64,000 bases of DNA from Solibacillus sp. FSL R7-0682 (GTDB taxonomy: Bacteria; Bacillota; Bacilli; Bacillales_A; Planococcaceae), in contig NZ_JBBOUI010000001.1 in the NCBI RefSeq assembly GCF_038005985.1, positions 2,624,001-2,688,000 of the forward strand, given 5' to 3'. Positions 44,435-53,968 of the stretch are shown here, in pieces. The stretch's first letter is position 1. Every line of letters starts with the position of its first letter. Position numbers and translations under genes: made by a program. The notes below the pieces were generated by a model that was not told the DNA's origin, did no database searches, and saw only the letters and a program-made list of their open reading frames with translations.

Positions 44435-45679
44435 TTATTGCAATTTATTTTGTATACGCACGAGTCGCTTTTTCCAATTTTGGATTTGTTTTTGTTGCTG
44501 CTCCTGTTTCATAAAAACAATGCGTTCAACTAAATTCAACCCTATCTCAGAATATGTGCTTGCCTGTTTATAATCCTTCAATTGATGTTCATAAAGCATC
44601 GCCAATTGTTCATATGCTAGCAACTGCTTTTTTTCTGGAATGGTAGGCAAAGCAGAATGAAAAGCCTCAACAGCTAGATGATATTCTCCATTTCTCTTTA
44701 ATTCAAACGCTAAATAAAAATGGGCAAAACCCGTCTCACGCGAATCAAATTGCTTTGTAACAGCCTTTAATATTTCTTCACTCGTTTGTCGTTTTTTTAA
44801 ATCGCCAAACCATTTTCCGATATTCGTATACGTTGTGGCAGACTCTTCACCGATTGATTGCAAAAGTAAATTAGTTGAATGTACATAAAGCGTAACCAAC
44901 GAAAGTAAATCCCATTCATTGTGCAAAAGCACCTTCATTAACGTTGTGGCATTTCCACTTTTCACTGCATCAAAATAAATAATTGGTGCTAGATGACCTG
45001 GAATATCTCCTTTACGACTGAAACCTAACTTCTCTTGTTCGACCTGGGTTAGCTTCATTTTTGACAAATCATCTTTCCATAAACGTTTTGTACTATGCAG
45101 TAAATCAACTTGACGCTGCGTTTTTAATTTAGGAATATGTTGTTTGTTTAATGTCCAGCGAACTTCTAACTGTGGCCAGTCAAAGCTTTTTCCGTTATAC
45201 GAAACAACGGTTATGAGACGTTGCCATAACTTTGACTCAAATAAAAGTGCAGCTTCATTGGATGGATCTGCTAATACAAATTGAGTTAACACGAATTCTT
45301 CATCTGTCGCCTCTAAAAAGCCTAATAAAAAGATATGCGTGCCTGCTCCTTTTAATCCCGTCGTTTCGGTATCAAAAAATACAATTTTTTCATCATCTGT
45401 TAACGCAAATGGATGGTCGTCGTCTAAGGCACTCCATCGTTGAAGCGCAGTGAATAGTTCACCTAATTTATAGTGACCATGCTCATAATCAAATGAATAA
45501 CGTACTTCACGCTTAAACACAATGCCAAACTCATTTTCGATTAGCTCAAGCCCTGCTTGTTGCCATTGCGCTGTATAGGTCGGACGTTCGGGTTTTACGA
45601 ACTTATGCTTTTCAACATTTTTTTCTGTTTTTCTACCAAGCATTTTTTTCATTTGCAAAATTTTATTTTCATACGACAT
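44435..45679 (-). CDS. mrfB: Exonuclease MrfB (YprB)
   Basis: A 414-residue protein with a DEDDh-type RNase H-like exonuclease domain (FFDTETTGLKGAG near residue 108, SYNGKSFDWPQL near 166) and a C-terminal TPR-like helical half (about 295-410). In B. subtilis MrfB works with the helicase MrfA in a UvrA-independent excision pathway for mitomycin C lesions. The mrfA gene ends four bases before it, so the pair is one operon. Confidence 0.92.
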   Translation of the reverse strand: MSYENKILQMKKMLGRKTEKNVEKHKFVKPERPTYTAQWQQAGLELIENEFGIVFKREVRYSFDYEHGHYKLGELFTALQRWSALDDDHPFALTDDEKIVFFDTETTGLKGAGTHIFLLGFLEATDEEFVLTQFVLADPSNEAALLFESKLWQRLITVVSYNGKSFDWPQLEVRWTLNKQHIPKLKTQRQVDLLHSTKRLWKDDLSKMKLTQVEQEKLGFSRKGDIPGHLAPIIYFDAVKSGNATTLMKVLLHNEWDLLSLVTLYVHSTNLLLQSIGEESATTYTNIGKWFGDLKKRQTSEEILKAVTKQFDSRETGFAHFYLAFELKRNGEYHLAVEAFHSALPTIPEKKQLLAYEQLAMLYEHQLKDYKQASTYSEIGLNLVERIVFMKQEQQQKQIQNWKKRLVRIQNKLQ

Positions 45680-45683
45680 GTTT

Positions 45684-47960
45684 TCACATCATTTCATTGA
45701 CTAAAATATCAAGTATTTTCATAACCTGTTTTTTACTATTGCCTAAACTATCCTGCGCGCCAATACATGAAGGACAGCCATTTTCACACGGACAAGTGAG
45801 TACATGTGACCGTGTCTTCTCAAGAAGTGACAATAAAATATCATACACACGTTCACTTAAGCCAATCCCTCCTGGATAGCTATCGTAAATAAATAGCGTT
45901 GGTTTTTCATTATGAACCGCCTTAACTTGCGGCACAACGGAAACATCCGAACGATCACAGTGAATAAACAATGGAATAAAGCTTCCCATCGCATAGGCCG
46001 CGCCAGTAAGTGCATCTGTTAATTGCTCTTCTGTCCAATTGGGAGGTAAATCAAAGCTCATCCACGTTGCATTTGTATGCATTTCCATCGGTGGAATCGA
46101 AATTGGTCCAGAACCGATATTGTCATGTGTGTGAAAGCGAATTTTTTTGAAAATTGTTGGGATAGCAAGTAAACTTACATCCCCAAAGCTAACAGTAGCA
46201 TTGTTGTAAGTTGCACTTTTATCCTCACTTAATACTTTTAATTCTACCGCTAAGTTCGCATCCGTAAAATAATCTACATCCACTTCGCGTACGAAGGCCT
46301 TTTTTTCCTCCCAGTCAAGCTTCTCTACTTGGAATTGAATTCCTTGATGTAAATAGATTGCCTCTTCATGTAAAAGTGTCATCGCACTATACGTATCCAT
46401 TTCACCAAGCACCTTTGTTTTCGCTGGCGTTGAAATATCAATGATGACGACATTTTCCTGTGCTGCTGAACGTAACGAAACATCATGAGCTGGGAAGCGA
46501 TCACTCATCCAATGCCATTGTGTACTCGTTTGAACGAGTACACCTTCTTCTTGTAGATAGGCTAGCAATTCCTGAATTTCGAATTCTCCGTAGCTATCTG
46601 ACATTGAAAAAGGCAATTCAAAAGCCGCACATTTTAAATGGTCCATTAATATCAGCATATTTTCTGGATTAATACGAGCCTCTTCTGGAGAGCTACCTAA
46701 TAGATAACTTGGGTGTTGTACGATGAATTGATCAAGCGCAGTGGATTGCGCTACATATATTATTAATGCTTCATCTTGACGTCTCCCAGCACGACCTGCT
46801 TGCTGCCAGGCACTCGCAATATTTCCCGGGTAACCTGTCATTATACACGCTTGCAATTGCCCTATATCAACCCCTAATTCTAAAGCATTCGTACTGACAA
46901 CCATTTGAATGGCACCATCACGTAATCCTTTTTCGATTTCACGCCGTTCACTTGGTAAATAGCCGCCTCGATAGCCTTGAATGGAGTCGTCTAAAATTTT
47001 CTTAGACGTTAATGACTTTAAATAGGTAACTAGCATTTCAACACGTACACGAGATTTTGCAAAAATAATCGTTTGAATGCCCGCCTCATAAAGTCGTTTT
47101 GATAAATCGCGCACTTCTAACACTGCACTACGTCGCACCCCAAACGTTGGATGAATAATGGGCGGATTATAAAATATAAATGTTTTTTTGCCGATTGGTG
47201 CACCTGAGCGCGAAATAAGCTCATGTTTCGTATTTGTCAACGTCTCTGCTAACTCTTTCGGGTTTTTGATTGTCGCACTTGTACAAATAATGACTGGATT
47301 ACTCCCATAAAAGGCACAAATTCGTTGTAATCGGCGAATAACATGTGCCACATGTGAACCAAAGACGCCTTTATACGTATGTAGTTCATCAATTACGATG
47401 TACTTTAAATTTTCAAATAGCGAAACCCATTTTGTATGATGCGGTAAAATTCCTGAATGCAGCATATCTGGATTTGTCATCACGATATGCCCGGCCTTTC
47501 GAATTTTTTGGCGGATGCCTGGTGCAGTATCCCCATCATACGTATAACTTAAAATTTCCTCGTTCATTAGCTCGATTAATTCATTTAAATCGACCTTCTG
47601 GTCTTGTGCAAGTGCCTTCGTTGGAAATAAATAAATTGCACGACTTGAAGAATCCTCTAATATTTTTTGTAAAACTGGTAAATGATAACAGTATGACTTC
47701 CCTGAAGCAGTCGGTGTAATCGCTGTAAAACTCTTTCCTTGCTGGGCAAAATCAAAAGCCTCACGTTGATGTGTATAAAGCTTTTCTATCCCTCGTTTAT
47801 GCAATGCTTTTTTTATTGAAGGGTGAAGGACTTCAGGAAACGTTGCATATGCTGCCTCTTTGCCATCAAGTGTATGCCAGCCAACAATATTTTGCTTAAG
47901 CTCTGCATCATATTGCCATTCGTTTAATAGCTGATGAAGTGAACGTTTTTTACTCAGCAT
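45684..47960 (-). CDS. mrfA: DEAD/DEAH-box DNA helicase MrfA (YprA)
   Basis: A 758-residue superfamily 2 helicase. Walker A is TPTASGKS, the DExH box is IDELHTYKG, motif VI is QQAGRAGRR, and the C-terminal zinc-binding MZB domain has four cysteines in CPCENGCPSC. The length fits B. subtilis MrfA (749). It acts with MrfB on DNA crosslink/adduct repair. The start is ATG 47960 behind GAAGGTGA; it overlaps the end of the DUF1798 gene by 11 bases. Confidence 0.94.
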   Translation of the reverse strand: MLSKKRSLHQLLNEWQYDAELKQNIVGWHTLDGKEAAYATFPEVLHPSIKKALHKRGIEKLYTHQREAFDFAQQGKSFTAITPTASGKSYCYHLPVLQKILEDSSSRAIYLFPTKALAQDQKVDLNELIELMNEEILSYTYDGDTAPGIRQKIRKAGHIVMTNPDMLHSGILPHHTKWVSLFENLKYIVIDELHTYKGVFGSHVAHVIRRLQRICAFYGSNPVIICTSATIKNPKELAETLTNTKHELISRSGAPIGKKTFIFYNPPIIHPTFGVRRSAVLEVRDLSKRLYEAGIQTIIFAKSRVRVEMLVTYLKSLTSKKILDDSIQGYRGGYLPSERREIEKGLRDGAIQMVVSTNALELGVDIGQLQACIMTGYPGNIASAWQQAGRAGRRQDEALIIYVAQSTALDQFIVQHPSYLLGSSPEEARINPENMLILMDHLKCAAFELPFSMSDSYGEFEIQELLAYLQEEGVLVQTSTQWHWMSDRFPAHDVSLRSAAQENVVIIDISTPAKTKVLGEMDTYSAMTLLHEEAIYLHQGIQFQVEKLDWEEKKAFVREVDVDYFTDANLAVELKVLSEDKSATYNNATVSFGDVSLLAIPTIFKKIRFHTHDNIGSGPISIPPMEMHTNATWMSFDLPPNWTEEQLTDALTGAAYAMGSFIPLFIHCDRSDVSVVPQVKAVHNEKPTLFIYDSYPGGIGLSERVYDILLSLLEKTRSHVLTCPCENGCPSCIGAQDSLGNSKKQVMKILDILVNEMM

Positions 47961-48318
47961 CCGAATCACCTTCTTCAAGCTTTCTTTTTAAAATAGATAG
48001 CGTATATTGAGCTGATTGTATCGATTGAACAAAACGCTTTTTACTCGTGCCTTTATAAAAGGATTGCACAACAAATTGCTCCATTGCATCAGCTGCATGG
48101 TCAATTTGTTGTGCATACAAATTTTTAGGTCTATTTTTTTGAATCCATAAATTTGCTGTATGTTGCCACGCGTTTATTAATGCATGAATTTTGTCTGCAT
48201 GGGGCTTTACTTCCTCAAAAAAATCTGGATCTTTATCGAGTCGTCGCATCTCTTGGAAGCGATTAAGGGAATTTTGACATTCTTCTATTAATAATTTCGT
48301 ATCGTTCAATAATTGCAT
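47950..48318 (-). CDS. yppE: YppE-like protein (DUF1798)
   Basis: A 122-residue helical cytosolic protein, nearly the length of B. subtilis YppE (123), whose structure is a four-helix bundle of unknown function. It is located in the mrfA-recU neighbourhood as in B. subtilis. ATG 48318 is used because TTGAGGTG lies six bases upstream; an earlier in-frame start at 48342 has none. Confidence 0.8.
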   Translation of the reverse strand: MQLLNDTKLLIEECQNSLNRFQEMRRLDKDPDFFEEVKPHADKIHALINAWQHTANLWIQKNRPKNLYAQQIDHAADAMEQFVVQSFYKGTSKKRFVQSIQSAQYTLSILKRKLEEGDSDAE

Positions 48319-48367
48319 AAATAGCACCTCAAGTAATTTCACATTGTTGCGTTTAGTTTAACAAATT

Positions 48368-48565
48368 CTATTCATTTGTACTACTAATATGCGAACAAGT
48401 ATTCTTTACTTGCAAATGCTTTTCTGCTAAGCTTACTTTTTGATAAGCTCCGAGAACTTGAGAATAATATTCATAAATTAACTTGGATTGCTCAAGCTGT
48501 ACTTGCATCTTTAGTAATTGTTGTGCTACATCAATTTGTTGGACTAACATTGAAATTTTTGACAT
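48368..48565 (-). CDS. Small coiled-coil protein of unknown function
   Basis: 65 residues, Gln/Leu-rich and probably one long helix (IDVAQQLLKMQVQLEQSKLI). A strong AAAGGAGG ribosome binding site precedes ATG 48565. It heads the yppE-mrfA-mrfB direction and lies back-to-back with recU, in the place of small ypp genes in B. subtilis, but I do not recognise the family. Confidence 0.65.
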   Translation of the reverse strand: MSKISMLVQQIDVAQQLLKMQVQLEQSKLIYEYYSQVLGAYQKVSLAEKHLQVKNTCSHISSTNE

Positions 48566-48750
48566 GGACGAAGCCTCCTTTCGCCTATGATACGATAAAA
48601 TGAGCGAACATCCATGTCATTCTTTGAAATTAGTCATTTTACGCTAAAAGTTCTTATAATTCATCAAATATTACTACGTTATTATTATCATAAAGTAAGT
48701 TTATGATAAACTTATTACGTACTTTATTGTATTTAAAGGAAGGTGATTCC

Positions 48751-49398
48751 ATGGTTTTACGGTATCCAAATGGAAAGTTATATAATGCCTCTCCAAAAGC
48801 TGAGACAAAAGAAAAGAAAGACAACAAAAAAAAACGGGAAGTTTCCTATAGTAACCGGGGAAAAAGCTTAGAAGATGACTTAAATGAAACAAATCAGTTT
48901 TATTTACAACGAAATTTGGCAAACATTCACAAGAAACCTGTTCCGATTCAAATCGTCAAAGTAGATTATCCGGTAAGAAGTGCAGCAGTTATTCGAGAAG
49001 CATATTTTCGAACGCCTTCTACAACGGATTATAATGGCGTATGGAATGGTTATTACATTGATTTTGAGGCAAAGGAAACTGATAGTAAAACTTCCTTTCC
49101 ACTAAAAAACATTCATCCCCATCAAATGGAGCATATGAAAGCGGTCGTCAGCATGCGAGGGATTGCCTTTTTCATCATTCGTTTTAGCACATTAAACCGT
49201 AATTTTTTAATGCCCTATCTTAAAATTGAGGAATTTTGGGTATGTATGCAAGACGGTGGAAGAAAATCAATACCATTAGCTATTTTTGAAACCCATGCTT
49301 ATGAAATTAAAGAAGGGTATTTACCACGCCTTGATTATTTAGAGGCAGTGGAAAAGTTTATCGCAAACGATATTGTTTGTGAAAGTGAGGAGAAATAA
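48751..49398 (+). CDS. recU: Holliday junction resolvase RecU
   Basis: A 215-residue endonuclease. Catalytic residues lie in TDYNGVWNGYYIDFEAKET (the D, E-x-K pattern); the basic N-terminal tail (KKDNKKKREVSYSNRGK) is typical. RecU resolves recombination intermediates and modulates RecA. The start is ATG 48751 after GGAAGGTGATTCC; the upstream ATG at 48703 lacks a site. It is followed two bases later by ponA, the conserved recU-ponA pair. Confidence 0.95.
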   Translation: MVLRYPNGKLYNASPKAETKEKKDNKKKREVSYSNRGKSLEDDLNETNQFYLQRNLANIHKKPVPIQIVKVDYPVRSAAVIREAYFRTPSTTDYNGVWNGYYIDFEAKETDSKTSFPLKNIHPHQMEHMKAVVSMRGIAFFIIRFSTLNRNFLMPYLKIEEFWVCMQDGGRKSIPLAIFETHAYEIKEGYLPRLDYLEAVEKFIANDIVCESEEK

Positions 49399-49399
49399 C

Positions 49400-52075
49400 G
49401 TGACTGAAAGAAGAAGAACTCGTGAAGAAATTCAACGCGAGCGTCAACAACAAAAAAAACAATCCAAAAAATCCGGTACACCAGCAGGTAAATGGATAAA
49501 GAGGATTTTATTAACAATTTTATTTCTAGGTGTCCTAGGTTTTGTAGGGGGCGCTGGTCTTTTTGCCTACTATGTAAGTAAAGCACCTGAATTAGATGAA
49601 GAGCTGTTAAAAGATCCGATTTCTTCTGAATTTTATGATGTGAACGGTGAATTATTTGCAACAATCGGGGTCGAATCACGTAAATACGTAAAATATGAGG
49701 ATATCCCTCAACAAATGATCGATGCGATTATTGCCACTGAAGATGCACGATTTTTTGAACACTTTGGTGTAGATTTATGGCGTCTAGGTGGAGCAGTGCT
49801 TGCTAACGTCCGAGATGGCTTTGGTGCACAAGGAGCAAGTACAATTACTCAACAAGTAGTTAAAAACTCCTTCTTTACGAATGAGAAGAAACTTGAACGT
49901 AAAGCACAGGAAGCTTGGCTCGCAATTCAATTAGAGCGTCAATATAGTAAAGAAGAAATTTTTGAAATGTACTTTAATAAAGTTCTAATGTCTGGTCGAA
50001 TCCATGGCTTTGGTACAGCTGCAAAAGAATTTTATGGTAAGGAACTTGACGAATTAACATTGAGTGAAGCCGCTCAATTAGCTGGGATGCCACAAAGTCC
50101 AAACAACTTTAATCCATATAAAAATCCTGAGCGTGCGGAAAAGCGTCGTAATATCGTCCTTTCTTTAATGGTACAACACGACAAAATTTCAGAAGCAAAA
50201 GCAAAAGAAGCGAAAGAAGTTAATATAACAGCAGGTTTAGTACCAGAAGAGCAGCGTGTTGCGAATAGCACGACAAAATACCCTGCCTTTTTAGATGTGG
50301 TCTTATCTGAACTTGAAGAAAATGGCGATGCAGAATTAATTTCTGAGGGGATTAAGGTTTATACAACGCTTGATCCAAAAGCGCAATCAATCGTAGAATC
50401 TGTTATGAATGATGACAGTAACTTCCCAACTGAAAATATTGAAGCAGGTGTAGCAGTAGTCGATACAAAAACAGGTGAATTACGTGCTATAGGTGGTGGA
50501 CGTAATTATACAGGCGAGTTCAATTACAACTTTGCCTATGATAATAAATACCGTTCACCGGGCTCTACGTTAAAGCCTTTAGTTGACTATGCTCCAGCGA
50601 TTGAATATTTAAAATGGTCTACTGGTAAAACAACAGAAGATAAACCAATGACCTATACTGGTTCAAAACAAGTAATCACAAACTGGGATAGTAAATATTT
50701 AGGGACTATGTCAATACGTGAAGCATTATATACTTCACGTAATATCCCTGCGGTAAAGACATTTAAAGAGGTTGGTGCTGACCGCTCGAAAGAATTTTTA
50801 TCAAATATTGGGATTAAAACAGACAACTTAGTAGAATCTGATGCAATTGGTGGTGGACACGTAACTATTTCCCCAATCCAAATGGCCGCTTCATACGCAG
50901 CCTTAGGTAATAACGGGACGTATAATAATGCGCATACTATTTCAAAAATTGTATTCCGTGACGGTAAATCATCAAAATCATATAAAAAAGAATCAAAAAT
51001 TGCGATGAGTGATTATACAGCCTATATGGTAACAGATATTTTACGTGATGTTGTTAGTAATAAACGTAACGCATCAGCACCACGCGCAATGGTTTCAGGC
51101 GTTGATATCGCAGGTAAAACTGGAACAACAAACTATTCTTCCGATGAATTTAGTAAATTCAATTTAAAGAAAAATTCAGTTCCTGATACATGGTTTGCAG
51201 GCTACTCAACAAACTATTCGATCGCGATATGGGGGGGTTACTCTCTACGTAAGGATGCCATTACAACATGGGATGAGCGTTGGATGCCACAATATTTATT
51301 TAAATCAATTATGACAGATTTAAATAAGCACAATCCAGCTGATTCATTTAAACAACCAAGCTCTGTCGTTTCTGCAACGATTGAGATTGGAACAGAACCT
51401 TTAAAATTAGCAAGTGAGCACACACCTTCGAATATGCGTAGAACTGAGCTATTTGTAAAAGGTACTCAGCCAACAGAAGTTTCAGAAGAATATGTACAGA
51501 AAGTAGTAGAACCACCAACTAATTTACAAGCAACATACAATAACGTTGCCCAACTTGCAGATTTAACTTGGTCACATCCTTCGTTAACACAAACGGATAC
51601 GGATGATGACGAAGCAGAACCAGTAACTTTCGAAGTTTCGATGGCTGCAGAAGGTTCATCACCAACAGTAGTAACGACAACTAGTGCAACAGCGGTTCAA
51701 ATTCCGGGTCTCCTACCTGGCACTGCGTATAAATTTACCGTAACAGCAATTTCTGGAGATATACGAAGTGAACCTGCTTCCGTAACACTGTTTGTTGAAG
51801 GTGAAATTACACCACCTGAACCGACCGAGCCAGAGGATCCAAATGATTCAATAGAAGATCCAAACACATCACCACCTGAAAAGCCGGATAATAACGGTGG
51901 AAATAACAATTCAGGGAATGGAAATGGCAACGGGAATGGCAACAATAACGGTAACGGAAATGGCAATGGCAATAATAATGGAGGCGAAACGCCAACCAAT
52001 CCAACCAATCCGTCACAACCATCCGGGCCAGGATCTGGTGAAGAACAACCACCAGATGAATCAAATGACGATTAA
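49400..52075 (+). CDS. ponA: Penicillin-binding protein 1A/1B (class A)
   Basis: An 891-residue bifunctional peptidoglycan synthase. A basic cytosolic start precedes a membrane helix (about 32-57) and a GT51 glycosyltransferase (about 75-250, TEDARFFEHFG and GASTITQQ). The transpeptidase follows, with STLK (S389), SRN and KTGT (K573), then a fibronectin-III-like domain (about 700-790) and a Gly/Asn-rich tail. GTG 49400 follows GAGGAGAAATAAC. The low-complexity tail (51890-51990) is a GNGNGN repeat and resembles that of B. subtilis PonA. Partner GpsB is encoded nearby. Confidence 0.96.
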   Translation: MTERRRTREEIQRERQQQKKQSKKSGTPAGKWIKRILLTILFLGVLGFVGGAGLFAYYVSKAPELDEELLKDPISSEFYDVNGELFATIGVESRKYVKYEDIPQQMIDAIIATEDARFFEHFGVDLWRLGGAVLANVRDGFGAQGASTITQQVVKNSFFTNEKKLERKAQEAWLAIQLERQYSKEEIFEMYFNKVLMSGRIHGFGTAAKEFYGKELDELTLSEAAQLAGMPQSPNNFNPYKNPERAEKRRNIVLSLMVQHDKISEAKAKEAKEVNITAGLVPEEQRVANSTTKYPAFLDVVLSELEENGDAELISEGIKVYTTLDPKAQSIVESVMNDDSNFPTENIEAGVAVVDTKTGELRAIGGGRNYTGEFNYNFAYDNKYRSPGSTLKPLVDYAPAIEYLKWSTGKTTEDKPMTYTGSKQVITNWDSKYLGTMSIREALYTSRNIPAVKTFKEVGADRSKEFLSNIGIKTDNLVESDAIGGGHVTISPIQMAASYAALGNNGTYNNAHTISKIVFRDGKSSKSYKKESKIAMSDYTAYMVTDILRDVVSNKRNASAPRAMVSGVDIAGKTGTTNYSSDEFSKFNLKKNSVPDTWFAGYSTNYSIAIWGGYSLRKDAITTWDERWMPQYLFKSIMTDLNKHNPADSFKQPSSVVSATIEIGTEPLKLASEHTPSNMRRTELFVKGTQPTEVSEEYVQKVVEPPTNLQATYNNVAQLADLTWSHPSLTQTDTDDDEAEPVTFEVSMAAEGSSPTVVTTTSATAVQIPGLLPGTAYKFTVTAISGDIRSEPASVTLFVEGEITPPEPTEPEDPNDSIEDPNTSPPEKPDNNGGNNNSGNGNGNGNGNNNGNGNGNGNNNGGETPTNPTNPSQPSGPGSGEEQPPDESNDD

Positions 52076-52090
52076 TATAAAGAACAAAAA

Positions 52091-52120
52091 AACTCAGCAA
52101 GTAATTGTACTTGCTGAGTT
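52091..52120. terminator. Terminator between ponA and ypoC
   Basis: AACTCAGCAAGTA pairs perfectly with TACTTGCTGAGTT around ATTG, with A and T tracts on both sides. Confidence 0.9.
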
Positions 52121-52149
52121 TTTTATGTTAATACACTGGAAATACATCG

Positions 52150-52497
52150 TTATTTAACTAATCGTAACCGTGCACAACGCTTTTTTGTCTCCTTATAAAG
52201 CTCGTCCAATTGACGATAGCACGCATATTGGGCAGGACGCTTCTTAATAAATTGAAAACGCTCCATCCCATTAATCGGCATTAACTCATAGTGTCCATCT
52301 TTCTCGAACGAGACATTATTCAATGAGCATCCAACGAGAAAATGCTCAAACTGTTCAATTCCCTTTTCCATTAAACCAAAAGCAGAACCATCACGTCGAT
52401 CATGTGCCGCATGAATTTCTTCACTCAAGCTTTCCCACTGTTCATACCAAAGATCAACTGCTTCTTTTGAAATGGCCTCTTTATTAACAACAATCAT
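52150..52497 (-). CDS. ypoC: YpoC-like protein
   Basis: A 115-residue helical cytosolic protein (MIVVNKEAISKEAVDLWYEQ start, basic C-terminus). It overlaps the end of nth by four bases, exactly the place of ypoC between nth and ponA in B. subtilis. Family function unknown. Confidence 0.8.
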   Translation of the reverse strand: MIVVNKEAISKEAVDLWYEQWESLSEEIHAAHDRRDGSAFGLMEKGIEQFEHFLVGCSLNNVSFEKDGHYELMPINGMERFQFIKKRPAQYACYRQLDELYKETKKRCARLRLVK

Positions 52498-53153
52498 GAT
52501 TTCACCAAGCCCTTTTTCAAACGTTTCTGTCCCTCACGACAATCAGCCAATAGCGGACAAGTATGACATCCTGGATTTTGCGCTTTACAATGATAGCGAC
52601 CAAAGAAAATTATTTGATGATGGGCTCGACTCCAACGTTCAATCGGTGTTTTTTTCATGATTGTTTCCTCTACCTCTAACACACTATCTTTCCAGCGACA
52701 AAGTCCTAAACGCTTCGTCACTCGCTCGACATGTGTATCAACTGCCATTGCAGGTATATCAAATGCAACCGATAATACAACATTCGCGGTTTTCCGACCA
52801 ACACCTGGCAAAGTTACAAGTTCATCGCGAGAAGCTGGTACTTCACCGTCATATTCATTAAGTAACCGCGCACATAAAAGCTGAATATTTTTCGCTTTAT
52901 TACGATACAAACCAATCGAACGAATATCGTTTTGAAGCTCTTCTAATGAGACATTTAAATAATCTTGTGGTGTTTTATATTTTTGAAATAATTGTTTCGT
53001 CACTTTATTCACTAATACATCTGTACATTGAGCGGACAACAATGTAGCAATTGTTAGCTCAAATGCATTGTCATGAACTAATTCACAATGAGCATCCGGA
53101 TACATACGATCCATCTCATCTAAAAAATAATTCCACTTGGCCTTTGTTAACAC
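52494..53153 (-). CDS. nth: Endonuclease III
   Basis: A 219-residue DNA glycosylase/AP lyase for oxidised pyrimidines. The helix-hairpin-helix LPGVGRKTANVV carries the catalytic lysine, VDTHVERV the aspartate, and CKAQNPGCHTCPLLADC the [4Fe-4S] site (C-x6-C-x2-C-x5-C). It is the middle gene of dnaD-nth-ypoC. Confidence 0.96.
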   Translation of the reverse strand: MLTKAKWNYFLDEMDRMYPDAHCELVHDNAFELTIATLLSAQCTDVLVNKVTKQLFQKYKTPQDYLNVSLEELQNDIRSIGLYRNKAKNIQLLCARLLNEYDGEVPASRDELVTLPGVGRKTANVVLSVAFDIPAMAVDTHVERVTKRLGLCRWKDSVLEVEETIMKKTPIERWSRAHHQIIFFGRYHCKAQNPGCHTCPLLADCREGQKRLKKGLVKS

Positions 53154-53164
53154 GATTGTCCCCC

Positions 53165-53893
53165 CTATTCTCGTTCTTCAAGCCAGTTGTAAAACGATAC
53201 TTTTTTCTTTTGAAGTTGCTGTTCTTGCTGGGTAAACGTAGTTGGAGTAGGTGTCGTTGTATGTTTTCGATACTCTCTACTATGTTTTTCAATTTGCTGA
53301 GGCGTTTTAATATTTTTCTTCTTCCACTCCATCAGAATTCTATCGATATAGCGAAAGTTTACCTTCCCTGCAAGAACGGCTTCTTTTAACGCCGCTTTAA
53401 TAACTTCTGGTGTTTGCTGATCTACATCTATCCACATACCAATCGTTTCAATTTCAATGGGCGATAATAAACGACCGAACTCTTGCTCAAATAGCTTAAA
53501 AATTGTTACTTCATCAAGCTTTGTTACCGTATCATTAGCTTGTTGCTGCTTTTGTTCCAATAAATCTAATAATCGTTCCCATAACGGTGAAACCGAATAC
53601 TTCTCTGTTATTTTCCCAGCAGTATCTGTACTTTGTGAAATTTCTACAAAACCTTTTTGCATAAGTCGCTGTAAAATTTGTGAAATACTAATCATTTGAA
53701 AATTAGTGCGCATCATTAAATCATTTGGTGTTGGGAAATCGATTCCCTCTTGTTGGAAACTCATTAAATGAAGCAAAATTAATGCTTCATCGTCTTGAAT
53801 ATTCATTTCGTTATAATGCTGAAAAAAATATTGTGGGACAGTAATATTTCGTTGCTCAGTCCAAACGCGGATTCGATTAAATGCTTTTTTCAT
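53165..53893 (-). CDS. dnaD: Primosomal protein DnaD
   Basis: A 242-residue replication initiation/restart protein. The N-terminal winged-helix DDBH1 domain spans about 5-115 and the C-terminal DnaD-like DDBH2 domain about 135-205 (FEQEFGRLLSPIEIETI, FRYIDRILMEWKKKNIKTP). It loads helicase with DnaB and DnaI. It heads the dnaD-nth-ypoC operon. The C-terminal tail (Thr-rich, about 215-235) is variable. Confidence 0.94.
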   Translation of the reverse strand: MKKAFNRIRVWTEQRNITVPQYFFQHYNEMNIQDDEALILLHLMSFQQEGIDFPTPNDLMMRTNFQMISISQILQRLMQKGFVEISQSTDTAGKITEKYSVSPLWERLLDLLEQKQQQANDTVTKLDEVTIFKLFEQEFGRLLSPIEIETIGMWIDVDQQTPEVIKAALKEAVLAGKVNFRYIDRILMEWKKKNIKTPQQIEKHSREYRKHTTTPTPTTFTQQEQQLQKKKVSFYNWLEERE

Positions 53894-53918
53894 GTGTGAA
53901 TCCCCCTTTGTCGTAATA

Positions 53919-53950
53919 GAAAGCGCCCGGTTAAATTGCCGGACGCTTTC
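53919..53950 (+). terminator. Strong hairpin between asnS and dnaD, T-run on the unexpected strand
   Basis: GAAAGCGCCCGG pairs with CCGGACGCTTTC (one mismatch) around an eight-base loop. The seven-T run follows on the plus strand only; in the direction of asnS and dnaD (minus) the hairpin is followed by TATTACG. It is probably the asnS terminator acting without a good T-tract, or a terminator for antisense transcription. Confidence 0.6.
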
Positions 53951-53968
53951 TTTTTTTAGCTTTTTATA

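Noticed and set aside
51890-51990. Short tandem repeats that could suggest a CRISPR or VNTR array
   Set aside because: They encode the in-frame Gly/Asn-rich tail of PBP1A; unit length and lack of spacers do not fit CRISPR.
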